From Pseudomonas marginalis (GTDB taxonomy: Bacteria > Pseudomonadota > Gammaproteobacteria > Pseudomonadales > Pseudomonadaceae): DNA of 64,000 nucleotides. The translations under genes and the position numbers were made by a program. Where the stretch lies: assembly GCF_001645105.1 (NCBI RefSeq), contig NZ_LKEG01000034.1, forward strand, positions 124,223 to 188,222, written 5' to 3'. The notes under the pieces are model-generated. The model was not told where the DNA came from. It worked only from the letters and a program-made list of their open reading frames with translations, and did no database searches. Below, piece by piece: positions 31,716 to 39,638 of the stretch (position 1 is its first letter; every line of letters begins with the position of its first letter).

Positions 31716-32648
31716 TCAGGTCCACCAGTAGCGCACGAGGTGGAAAAAGATGGGCGCGGCGAAGCACACCGAATCCAGCCGATCCAGCATCCCGCCGTGC
31801 CCTTCGATCATATGCCCCCAGTCTTTGACGCCGCGATCGCGCTTGATCGCCGACATCACGATGCCGCCGGCAAACCCGAGCAGGTTGATCAGCAGCGCAA
31901 TCAAGAACGACTGCCACGGGTTGAACGGTGTGGTCCACCACAGTGCCGCGCCGATCAGGGACGAGAGCAGAATCCCGCCGACGAACCCTTCCACCGTCTT
32001 CGAGGGTGACAGGTTCGGCGCGATCTTGTGTTTGCCGAACAGCTTGCCGCACACGTACTGCAGCACGTCGGACAGTTGCACCACGATTACCAGGTAGGCG
32101 ATCAGCAGCAGGTTGCGGCCCTCGTAGCCGGGGATGTCGAGGGTCAGCAGGGCGGGCACGAAGGACACGCAGAACACCGCGATCATCAGGCCCCACTGCA
32201 CCTTCGAGGCGCGCTCCAGGAAGTGGGTGCTGTCGCCGCCGAGGGAGGCAAGGATTGGCAGCAGCAGGAACACGTACACCGGGATGAAGATCGAGAACAG
32301 CCCGTACCAGTCGGCGTAGATGAGCAGGTATTGCAGCGGCAAGGCCAGGTAGAACGCGGCCACCAGTGCCGGGTAGTCGCTGCGGCGGGTGGGCGTGAGG
32401 GTGAGGAATTCGCGCAGGGCGTAGAACGACACCGCGTAGAACAGCAGGATCACTGCGGCGGTGCCGAGCCAGAAGGCGATGCCGATCACCACCACCATCA
32501 CCCACCAGGCGTTGATGCGGGCATTGAGGTTTTCGACCACCGCGTTGGGCGTGCCACGGGTGCGCAGCTTGAGGATCAGGCCGATCAACGAGGCGAGCAC
32601 CAGGATCGCGCCGATGCCGCCGAACAACATCAGGGTTTGGCTATCCAT
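31716..32648 (-). CDS. CdsA-like phosphatidate cytidylyltransferase (YnbB type)
   Basis: Integral membrane protein of 310 residues that would make a CDP-activated lipid from phosphatidic acid and CTP. About eight hydrophobic segments are visible. The CDP-diglyceride synthase signature is intact near residue 260 (SAIKRDRGVKDWGHMIEGHGG). It is unlikely to be the housekeeping CdsA, which in pseudomonads lies with dxr and uppS; its place in a ynb-like operon suggests a dedicated pathway. An ATG 9 bases upstream (32657), overlapping the acyltransferase stop, is also possible. Last gene of the operon. Confidence 0.9.
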   Translation of the reverse strand: MDSQTLMLFGGIGAILVLASLIGLILKLRTRGTPNAVVENLNARINAWWVMVVVIGIAFWLGTAAVILLFYAVSFYALREFLTLTPTRRSDYPALVAAFYLALPLQYLLIYADWYGLFSIFIPVYVFLLLPILASLGGDSTHFLERASKVQWGLMIAVFCVSFVPALLTLDIPGYEGRNLLLIAYLVIVVQLSDVLQYVCGKLFGKHKIAPNLSPSKTVEGFVGGILLSSLIGAALWWTTPFNPWQSFLIALLINLLGFAGGIVMSAIKRDRGVKDWGHMIEGHGGMLDRLDSVCFAAPIFFHLVRYWWT

Positions 32649-32649
32649 G

Positions 32650-33270
32650 TCAGACATGCTCCGGGGCAAGGGCGAGCAGGGCATCGCGGGTGCGGGCGAG
32701 GAAGGCGGCTTTGTCTTCGCCGTCTTCCAATTGCAGCGGCGCGCCGAAGCTGGTGGTGCACAGCAGAGGCAACGGCAACACGCGGCCCTTGGGCATGACC
32801 CGGTTGAGGTTGGCGATCCACACCGGGATCAATTCGGCCTGTGGGTAACTGTTGGCCAGGTGATACAAGCCGCTTTTGAACGGCAGCAGGCCGTCTTCGA
32901 GATTGCGCGTGCCTTCGGGGAAGATGATCAGCGAGTCGCCGCTTTCCAGGGCGTTAAGCATCGGCTGCAACGGGTTATCCCCAGGGTCCTTGCGTTCGCG
33001 GTCGATCAGCACGCCGTTGAACACGCGGTTGATGATGTAGCGGCGCAAGGCGCTTTTATTCCAGTAATCGCTGCCGGCCACCGGGCGCGTGAATTTGCGC
33101 AGGTTCTGCGGCAGTGACGCCCACAGCAAGACAAAGTCGCCGTGGCTGCTGTGGTTGGCAAAATAGATGCGTTGCACCGGCACCGGCGCGCACCCCAGCC
33201 ACAGGCTGCGCGCTCCTGTGACGGTGCGGGCCATAGAGGTAATCAGCGTGGCGACCACGGGTTCGAACAT
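32650..33270 (-). CDS. PlsC-type lysophospholipid acyltransferase
   Basis: 206 residues with the acyltransferase motif NHSSHGD (HX4D) near residue 40 and FPEGTRN near residue 119, the two hallmarks of glycerolipid O-acyltransferases. It would acylate a lysophospholipid or related acceptor at the inner membrane. It overlaps or abuts cytidylyltransferase translation (TGA within the next start region) and starts 9 bp after the preceding small gene, so it belongs to the same operon. Confidence 0.9.
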   Translation of the reverse strand: MFEPVVATLITSMARTVTGARSLWLGCAPVPVQRIYFANHSSHGDFVLLWASLPQNLRKFTRPVAGSDYWNKSALRRYIINRVFNGVLIDRERKDPGDNPLQPMLNALESGDSLIIFPEGTRNLEDGLLPFKSGLYHLANSYPQAELIPVWIANLNRVMPKGRVLPLPLLCTTSFGAPLQLEDGEDKAAFLARTRDALLALAPEHV

Positions 33271-33279
33271 GGGGGTTCC

Positions 33280-33723
33280 TTATCCGGCGAAAGGCAGCCA
33301 AGGGCTGGCGAGGATCACGCCCAGGGTCAGCAGCGCTTGCGCGCCGAGTAGCCAGGCTTGTTTGCGCAACAGTTTGAGCGCGCCGCGACGACGCTCGGTC
33401 CAAGGCCGGCCGGCACGCTTGAGCGACTGCAGGCCAAGGGTTTGCAGGGCCTGATCGAGGTCTGCGGTGCGCTCGATGTCACGGGCCAGCAGGGCGAACA
33501 GGTCAGCATCGAAGGCCACGCGCAGCGCCCAGTACTTTTGCAGCAGCCCGAGGATAATCATCCACAGGCTCAGCAGCAGGCAGATCGGCGCGATACTCGC
33601 CATCAGCAGCTGCGCCAGGCCGAACAACACGCCGACCAAGGTCAGGCCTGTGGATAACTGATCCAGCGAGCGGCCACGTCGCAATAGGCTGGCGACCACC
33701 TGGAGTTCCATATCAGCCGGCAT
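33280..33723 (-). CDS. Small membrane protein of the lipid operon, unknown function
   Basis: 147 residues from the ATG that overlaps the previous stop by 11 bases (or 143 from the ATG at 33711). Two hydrophobic segments in the first half (STGLTLVGVLFGLAQLLM and IAPICLLLSLWMIILGLL) flank a short loop; a charged cytoplasmic region rich in Arg and Leu follows, then a C-terminal hydrophobic helix (AQALLTLGVILASPWLPF). No recognised catalytic motif. Conserved position between phosphatase and acyltransferase suggests a partner of one of them. Confidence 0.75.
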   Translation of the reverse strand: MPADMELQVVASLLRRGRSLDQLSTGLTLVGVLFGLAQLLMASIAPICLLLSLWMIILGLLQKYWALRVAFDADLFALLARDIERTADLDQALQTLGLQSLKRAGRPWTERRRGALKLLRKQAWLLGAQALLTLGVILASPWLPFAG

Positions 33724-35011
33724 GGGGCAAACCCTCCAACGCTTGACGGTGTGCGGGGTGCAGGACCACATCGGTCCGCGCTGTACGAATGATAGACAGC
33801 GCATGCTCTACCGTCGCGGCGCGCCCGGAGTGCAGTAACCAGGCGGCGACGGCCGTTGCGCTGCGTGAGTAGCCGAGGGCGCAGCACACCAGCAAGGGCC
33901 CGTTGGCGCGCAGCCGCTCGATAGCGTGCGCAGCTTGCAGGCATTCGTCGGGCGTGGGGGCGATCAGGTCCAGCACGGGGATGCATTGATAGGCGCGGCC
34001 CTGTGGATTAATCGGCAATTCAGCACAGAGATCGACGATGGCCTTGAAGGGCGCCTGCTCGCTTGTCGTAGGAATTCGACCAAGCCAGACGTTATCCACA
34101 ATCAGGTCGGGTTGTGGATGTTTGCGTGTCCACAGGCGCGAGTTGATCCATGCGGCCGCCAGATACGGCGCATACAGCCAGCGCGCGGCGGGCGTCAGTT
34201 GGCCATCGGCGCGTTTCTGGAAACCCGAAGCGCCCAGCGCCCCGTAATTGGCCTTGATCAACGCCAGAGACACCGCCGGCCACAGTATCCACAGCCAACC
34301 ACCGCCCAGCACCAAGGCAAGAATGCCCAGTACCAGAGCACCCAGCCCGTAGCGTATGCCCAACCCCCTGCGCTTGGGGTCCCGTGTCAGCCGCGCGTTC
34401 AACAGTGGGTTTGGGGGCTCCATCGGCCACAGCCACACACATATCCACCCGGCGAGGGCGCCTGTGGGTAAGTCGATAAAGTGATGTTGATAAGTGGTCA
34501 GCACCGAAATACCGATCAAGGCGAACCAGCCATGCACCAGCCAACGCCACACGCCTTGGGTATGGCGCTGGTACATGACCCACAGGATCACCAGCAGCGC
34601 GATATGCAGCGATGGCGCCTGGTTGAACGGTTTATCGAAGCCCGCCAGCACGGCGAACAGCCAGCCGAATACGCCGTCCAGTTCCGGCCGTTCGAAGGTG
34701 AAGCGCAACGGCCAGATCAGGAAGCAGCTGACCGCAATGACCTGGGCTGACAGCAGCCGCAGCGCATGCTGTTTCAACTCATGCCGACTATTGGGCAGTA
34801 GCAGGGAAAACCCGTAGAGCAGGTCGATGGACCAGTAGGGCACGATGGTCCATGCCCAGAACGGCATATGGGTTTCCCAGCCGAACACCAACGTGCCGAC
34901 GTCGCTGCGCTGGCTGGTCACCCACGTGGCAAAGCCGTAGGTGCTGAAAAACAGCGGCGCCAACAGCAGCAGCCAGAGGACCGCTGGTTTCAACAAACCG
35001 GGTTCGCGCAT
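33713..35011 (-). CDS. Two-domain membrane phosphatase: PAP2-like plus dual-specificity phosphatase (YnbD type)
   Basis: 432 residues. The N-terminal half is a multi-span membrane domain with PAP2-superfamily features (PSLHIALL, then TTYQHHFIDLPTGALAG). The C-terminal half is a cytoplasmic dual-specificity phosphatase with active site CCALGYSRSATA near residue 385, i.e. CX5R with the usual preceding His replaced by Cys. The fusion matches the architecture of E. coli YnbD. It starts 2 bp after the upstream stop. A likely substrate is a phosphorylated lipid intermediate of the same operon. Confidence 0.9.
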   Translation of the reverse strand: MREPGLLKPAVLWLLLLAPLFFSTYGFATWVTSQRSDVGTLVFGWETHMPFWAWTIVPYWSIDLLYGFSLLLPNSRHELKQHALRLLSAQVIAVSCFLIWPLRFTFERPELDGVFGWLFAVLAGFDKPFNQAPSLHIALLVILWVMYQRHTQGVWRWLVHGWFALIGISVLTTYQHHFIDLPTGALAGWICVWLWPMEPPNPLLNARLTRDPKRRGLGIRYGLGALVLGILALVLGGGWLWILWPAVSLALIKANYGALGASGFQKRADGQLTPAARWLYAPYLAAAWINSRLWTRKHPQPDLIVDNVWLGRIPTTSEQAPFKAIVDLCAELPINPQGRAYQCIPVLDLIAPTPDECLQAAHAIERLRANGPLLVCCALGYSRSATAVAAWLLHSGRAATVEHALSIIRTARTDVVLHPAHRQALEGLPHAG

Positions 35012-35013
35012 GT

Positions 35014-36768
35014 TCAGATCTTCTGTGCCAGGGACACGGTGAAAATGCCCCACTCATCCACACGCTGGGTGATCTTACGGAAACCGGCGGCTTCCACCAG
35101 TTGGTCCATTTCCGCCTGGCTGCGACGGCGCATCACCCAGGCCTGGCCCTGGCGATGGCTGGTCAGCGCCCGGGCGATCAGTTCCAACTGCGGGTGCCAC
35201 GGTTGGCCGGTGTAGACGAGGTAGCCACCCGGCTCCACGGCTTCGGCCAGTCCGGCCAATGAGCCGCCGACCATGGCGTTATCGGCGAACAATTCATACA
35301 ACCCGGACACCACCGCCAGCGTCGGTTTTGGGTCCAGCGCCGCCAGATCCAGGCGGTCGAACGCATCACCTTTGACGAACTGCGCGATATCCCCAAGGCC
35401 TTTCTCACGGATCAGTGCACCACCGTCGCGCACGTTGATGTCGCTGTAGTCGCGCAGCAGGATCGATTCCGGCAGCGGTGACACGCCCTGCAAGGCTTCA
35501 AGAATGTAGCGACCGTGGCCGGCAGCGATGTCGACGATGCGCACTTCACGCTGTTCATCCCGCAACGTGGCCATGGCCAGGCGCAGCAGTTCCTCGACGT
35601 TCAGCTTGCGTTGGCGGATGCCGCGCCAGCCGATGGAATTGAGGTAGTTGGTGTCGATCATCCGCCCCAGCCCGCCCTTGCCGGTGGGGGTGTTGCGGTA
35701 CACGTAGTCCAGGGTGCTGCCGGAGTCGAAACCGGTGTCGAAGCCCAGCTTCACCCCGTCCGACAGGTTCTTGCCCAGGCCCATGCTGGCGCGGGTCAGG
35801 CGCCAGTACAGGTCGCGCAGGGAATTGCGCGGCAGTGGCGCGGCGAGGGCTTCGGATTCGGCGCAGGTGGCGCCCAGTTTGTCCGCATCCAACAGCGAGG
35901 CGCGGTCCAGCGGGTGTTCGAAATTCTGCAGGATAAAGCGCCGGGCGCTGTTCACGGCGGTGGCGCGGTCGCGTTCGCCGAGGGTGTCGTGAAAGAAACC
36001 GGGGAGGATATGCAGCTCTTTTTTCAGGCTGCCAAGGCGGTCGAAAAATTGCTGCTGGGGTTTGCGATGCACCACAAAGTCCGAGCCCGAAACCAGCAGC
36101 TGGGTCGGCACTTGGATCGCCTGGGCATCGGCTACTACCCGGTCAGCCGCTTCATACAGGCCAAGCAGCACATTCACCGAGATCGCCTTGGTGATCAGCG
36201 GGTCACTGTCGTAGGAGGCTACGCGTTCCGGGTCATGGCTGAGGAACTTGGCCTTGACGTAACTGTTGACGAAAAAGTTGCCGCGAAACTTGCGCATCAG
36301 CGCCAGGCCCGGCCGAGCGAACGGCACGTACAGCTTGACCTTGAAGGCGGGGGAGGCAAGCACCAACGCGCGGATTTTCGGCGCGTAATCGTGCACCCAG
36401 GTCGCAGCAATCACCGCACCGACGCTTTGGGCGATGACAGCTAAGTGCTCTTCCTCGATGCCATAGCTGGTGCCGATGTGGTCGCAAAAGGTCTGCACAT
36501 CACGGGCGCTGGTGGCGAAGCTGGGGCTGTCACCACGCTCGCCGGGGGACTGGCCGTGACCACGGGCGTCCCAGGCGAAGAAGTCGAACTGCGGCAGGTT
36601 CAGTTCATCGACCAGATGGGCGATACGCCCCGAATGCTCATGGCCGCGATGGAACAACACAATCGCCTTGCGTGGCTCGCCGTCTGCTGGAGCGGCAGCC
36701 GGCCAGTGCCGGTAGAAAAGCTCGACGCCATCATGGGTACTGAAGGTGTGCTCTTGCTGTTCGCGCAT
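35014..36768 (-). CDS. Fused alpha/beta hydrolase - class I methyltransferase (YnbC type)
   Basis: 584 residues. The N-terminal alpha/beta hydrolase (about 1-290) resembles monoacylglycerol lipases (HRGHEHSGRI, WDARGHGQSPGERG), with nucleophile Ser in VIAQSVGAV, a departure from strict GxSxG. The C-terminal half is a SAM-dependent methyltransferase with VDIAAGHGRYILEAL near residue 415 and GGYLVYTGQPWHPQLE. E. coli YnbC has the same fusion. It lies 10 bp after the CDP-alcohol phosphotransferase gene. Possible role: acyl or ester hydrolysis followed by methylation of an unusual lipid. Confidence 0.9.
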   Translation of the reverse strand: MREQQEHTFSTHDGVELFYRHWPAAAPADGEPRKAIVLFHRGHEHSGRIAHLVDELNLPQFDFFAWDARGHGQSPGERGDSPSFATSARDVQTFCDHIGTSYGIEEEHLAVIAQSVGAVIAATWVHDYAPKIRALVLASPAFKVKLYVPFARPGLALMRKFRGNFFVNSYVKAKFLSHDPERVASYDSDPLITKAISVNVLLGLYEAADRVVADAQAIQVPTQLLVSGSDFVVHRKPQQQFFDRLGSLKKELHILPGFFHDTLGERDRATAVNSARRFILQNFEHPLDRASLLDADKLGATCAESEALAAPLPRNSLRDLYWRLTRASMGLGKNLSDGVKLGFDTGFDSGSTLDYVYRNTPTGKGGLGRMIDTNYLNSIGWRGIRQRKLNVEELLRLAMATLRDEQREVRIVDIAAGHGRYILEALQGVSPLPESILLRDYSDINVRDGGALIREKGLGDIAQFVKGDAFDRLDLAALDPKPTLAVVSGLYELFADNAMVGGSLAGLAEAVEPGGYLVYTGQPWHPQLELIARALTSHRQGQAWVMRRRSQAEMDQLVEAAGFRKITQRVDEWGIFTVSLAQKI

Positions 36769-36778
36769 CGCAAAATCC

Positions 36779-37402
36779 TTATGCAGAAGGGGAAGTATCG
36801 TGTTGTTCGTTGAGGCCTTGGCGCACCCGATTGAACAGGGTGTAGGCGAGCAGGGCGGCGACCAGCCACATCACCCCGTCGACCCAACCGGCGCCCAGCC
36901 AGCCCAGCGCCACGCCGGTGGCCAGTACGCCGAGTACGAAGGCGCGATCACTTTTGCCCATCGGCCCGTCGTAGCGGCGCGATGCACCCACCATCGGTCC
37001 CAGCACCCCGGCGTATTCACTGAACACCGCCAGCAACGCCACCAGCAGCACGGGCGCCAGGTTCACACCTGGGATCAGCGCAAACGGCAGGATCAGCGCA
37101 CTGTCGGCGATCACATCGCAGAGTTCATTGAGGTAGGCACCCAGGCGCGACTGCTGGCCGAATTCTCGGGCGAGCATGCCGTCGATGGCGTTGAGGGCCA
37201 TGCGCAGGATCATCCACAGCGGAATCAGCGCAAACAGCCAGAGGTGTTCGGCGAAGCTGGCGATCAACAGGCCGACCAGCAGGGAAACCACGCCAGCCAG
37301 CACGGTGATCTGGTTAGCGGTGGTGCCGTTGTCGTAGAGGCGCTGCACAAGAGGACGCAGCAGGTTTTGAAAGCGCGGCTTGAGCTGATAGATCGAAATC
37401 AT
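36779..37402 (-). CDS. CDP-alcohol phosphatidyltransferase-like protein (YnbA type)
   Basis: 207 residues with about six membrane segments. The CDP-alcohol phosphotransferase motif is recognisable near residues 64-87 as NAIDGMLAR, then eight residues, then GAYLNELCD. Compared with the canonical DxxDGxxARx8GxxxDxxxD, the first and third Asp are Asn. These residues bind metal and deprotonate the acceptor alcohol, so the reaction may differ from normal phosphatidyl transfer. First gene of the minus-strand operon, divergent from the SPFH/HmtA operon. Confidence 0.88.
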   Translation of the reverse strand: MISIYQLKPRFQNLLRPLVQRLYDNGTTANQITVLAGVVSLLVGLLIASFAEHLWLFALIPLWMILRMALNAIDGMLAREFGQQSRLGAYLNELCDVIADSALILPFALIPGVNLAPVLLVALLAVFSEYAGVLGPMVGASRRYDGPMGKSDRAFVLGVLATGVALGWLGAGWVDGVMWLVAALLAYTLFNRVRQGLNEQHDTSPSA

Positions 37403-37534
37403 GGGGGTGACGCTTCCTTGTCCGTGGGCCCGCGAAAAACTGTTTTGGAGTGTGCCGATTAAATGTGGCTTGCACCAGTGATGGCGTGTGTTTATGGGGG
37501 TTTAGTCACGATCTTGACGGTGCGGTAGATCAAA

Positions 37535-37624
37535 TGTGGGAGGGGGCTTGCCCCCGATGGCGATGGGCCAGTTGAAACCGGTGTTGGCTGACACACTGCT
37601 ATCGGGGGCAAGCCCCCTCCCACA
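37535..37624. repeat. REPIN (two inverted REP elements)
   Basis: The 24-base arm beginning TGTGGGAGGGGGCTTGC (37535-37558) and its exact inverse complement (37601-37624) flank a 42-base spacer. Same family as at 18945 and 46896. Confidence 0.85.
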
Positions 37625-37679
37625 GGGTAACGGTGTGCCGCTTAAAGCGATGTTTTTCGAACAAAAATTTCACGCATCG

Positions 37680-37694
37680 TGTTATATCGTAACG
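37680..37694 (+). promoter_or_regulatory. Candidate degenerate Zur box before the SPFH/HmtA operon
   Basis: TGTTATATCGTAACG matches 12 of 15 positions of the perfect TGTTATA-N-TATAACA palindromes at 54763 and 56506. Its first half-site is intact and the second has three changes. It lies 27 bp before the ATG, where a repressor could block transcription. Confidence 0.45.
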
Positions 37695-37721
37695 AATTAT
37701 GTACAAGCAGGCGTTGAGTGG

Positions 37722-39626
37722 ATGCAAGTGGATCTGGAAGCTGACGGCGCTTCGGTGGAAGGCCTTCCGCGTTTTCTACAGGGGCTGTTCCATGCCCGTC
37801 GATTGCGCCAGGCCGGTATCAGCCTGACGGTGCTGGGCGTTGCCGGTTGGGTGTTGGCGCTGTTTGTCGCGCTGTTTGCGCCGCTGTCGATCTGGCCGGT
37901 GGTGCTGATCAACTGTGCGTCGGCGTTGCTGCTGCTGGTGGCCGGGTTGCAATCGGCGTGGTGGGTGGCCGATTGGCGCACCCAGGCGTTGGAGGCACCG
38001 GCGGTTGAAGTGCAGGTCGAAGACACGGGCCGCTACGCACGCCTGGTTGAGCGTTTTGGCCAACAGATCGGCGCGCCGGTGTTGTGGCTTGGCGGTTGGT
38101 CGCTGTTGGCGCTGGTCAGTATTATCGAATTCTGGAACCTGGCGTTACCCGCCGCACCGATCGGTCAATCGGCAAGCATCGGTGCCGCGCTGGCGCTGGC
38201 CTTGGCGTTTGGCCTGTTGGTGTTCGAGCGTCGCCTCGCTCAGGAAACCGCCGCGCAATGGCCGGAAGCCTCGCAACTGGCGCAGTTGAGCCGGGTGGCG
38301 ATCATCTGCCTGGTGGTCAGTGCGGTGTGCCTGCTGTTTGCGGGTGCGGCGTCGGTGTGGCCGTTACGCCTGGCGGCACTGATCGGCCTGCTGCCGGCAT
38401 TGGTCGCGCTGGAGTTTCTATTAAGGGCCGTGCTGTCGCTGTTCAGCCCGCGCGAGCCACGGCTCGAGCCCCGCCTGATGGCGCAAAGTTTTATCGCCGG
38501 ACTGCTGCGTTGGCCGCCGCAACCTTTGCTCGCGTTGCAGCATGAATTGCACAACCGCTTTGGCATCGACCTGCGCCAGATCTGGGCGTTTACCTACATG
38601 CGCCGGGCGTTTCTGCCGGTGTTGCTGGTGGTGCTCGCGGTAGGCTGGGCGCTCACCGGTGTGCACGAAGTGCCCCTGCAAGGCCGTGGGATTTATGAGC
38701 GCTTCGGTAAACCCGTCGAGGTGTTCGGCCCCGGTCTGCATGCGGGCTTACCGTGGCCGTTGGGGCGTGTCATCAGCGTGGAAAACGGCGTGGTGCATGA
38801 GTTGGCCACCAGTGTCAGTGAAGCCGCCGCCCCGGAGCTCGCCCCCGCCGAAGGCCCGCCGCCGTTGATTGCCAACCGGTTGTGGGACGCCAGCCATGTG
38901 AATGACAAATCCCAAGTGATCGCCAGCAGCCGCGGCGACAAGCAGAGCTTCCAGATCGTCAATATGGATGTGCGCTTCGTCTACCGCATCGGCCTCACCG
39001 ATCAGGCCGCGCTGGCCGCCACCTACAACAGCGCGGATGTGCCGACCCTGATCCGCAGCACCGCCAGTCGCATCCTGGTGCACGACTTTGCCTCGCGCAC
39101 CCTTGATGAGTTGCTCGGCGAACAACGCACCCGCCTGGCTGACGAGATCGGCCGCGCCGTGCAGGCGGACCTGCAAACACTCGACAGCGGCGTGGAAATC
39201 CTTGCGACCGTGGTCGAGGCGATCCACCCACCGGCCGGTGCCGCCAATGCTTATCACGGCGTGCAAGCCGCGCAGATCGGCGCCCAGGCCCTGATCTCCC
39301 GCGAGCGCGGTGCGGCCAGCGAGCAAACCAACCAGGCGCTGCTGCAAGCCAGCACCGCGCGCGATCAGGCCCAGGCCACCGCGCGGGAAGTGAATGCCGG
39401 TGCCCAAGCCGCCGACCTGCGTTTCGCCGCCGAACAAAAGGCCTACGCCACGGCCGGCCAAGCGTTCGTGCTGGAGCAATACCTCGGCCAACTCAGCCAA
39501 GGCCTGGCCCACGCCAAGCTGCTCATTCTGGATCATCGCCTGGGCGCCGATAGCGCGCCGACGATCGATCTGCGTTCTTTTACCTTGCCGGCCGATCCCT
39601 CGGTGCCGCGTAAAGCCGTTCAATAA
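37722..39626 (+). CDS. Multi-span SPFH/Band-7 (HflK-like) membrane protein
   Basis: 634 residues. About the first 270 residues are membrane-rich, with at least six hydrophobic segments; a further helix (LPVLLVVLAVGWALTGVH) leads into a Band-7/SPFH domain beginning GIYERFGKPVEVFGPGLHAGLPWPLG. An Ala/Gln-rich coiled-coil tail follows (TNQALLQASTARDQAQATAR), as in HflK. The extra N-terminal membrane domain distinguishes it from HflK itself. SPFH proteins form ring-like assemblies that scaffold membrane complexes and proteases. First gene of the operon; stop 12 bp before the next start. The chosen ATG follows the Zur-like site. Confidence 0.85.
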   Translation: MQVDLEADGASVEGLPRFLQGLFHARRLRQAGISLTVLGVAGWVLALFVALFAPLSIWPVVLINCASALLLLVAGLQSAWWVADWRTQALEAPAVEVQVEDTGRYARLVERFGQQIGAPVLWLGGWSLLALVSIIEFWNLALPAAPIGQSASIGAALALALAFGLLVFERRLAQETAAQWPEASQLAQLSRVAIICLVVSAVCLLFAGAASVWPLRLAALIGLLPALVALEFLLRAVLSLFSPREPRLEPRLMAQSFIAGLLRWPPQPLLALQHELHNRFGIDLRQIWAFTYMRRAFLPVLLVVLAVGWALTGVHEVPLQGRGIYERFGKPVEVFGPGLHAGLPWPLGRVISVENGVVHELATSVSEAAAPELAPAEGPPPLIANRLWDASHVNDKSQVIASSRGDKQSFQIVNMDVRFVYRIGLTDQAALAATYNSADVPTLIRSTASRILVHDFASRTLDELLGEQRTRLADEIGRAVQADLQTLDSGVEILATVVEAIHPPAGAANAYHGVQAAQIGAQALISRERGAASEQTNQALLQASTARDQAQATAREVNAGAQAADLRFAAEQKAYATAGQAFVLEQYLGQLSQGLAHAKLLILDHRLGADSAPTIDLRSFTLPADPSVPRKAVQ

Positions 39627-39638
39627 GGAGTCGGTCTG

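Larger units (their letters stand above)
37403..37721. other. Divergent intergenic control region
   Basis: 319 bp between the divergent lipid operon and the SPFH/HmtA operon. It holds a REPIN (37535-37624) and a Zur-like imperfect palindrome (37680-37694). No further gene is supported. Confidence 0.7.
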
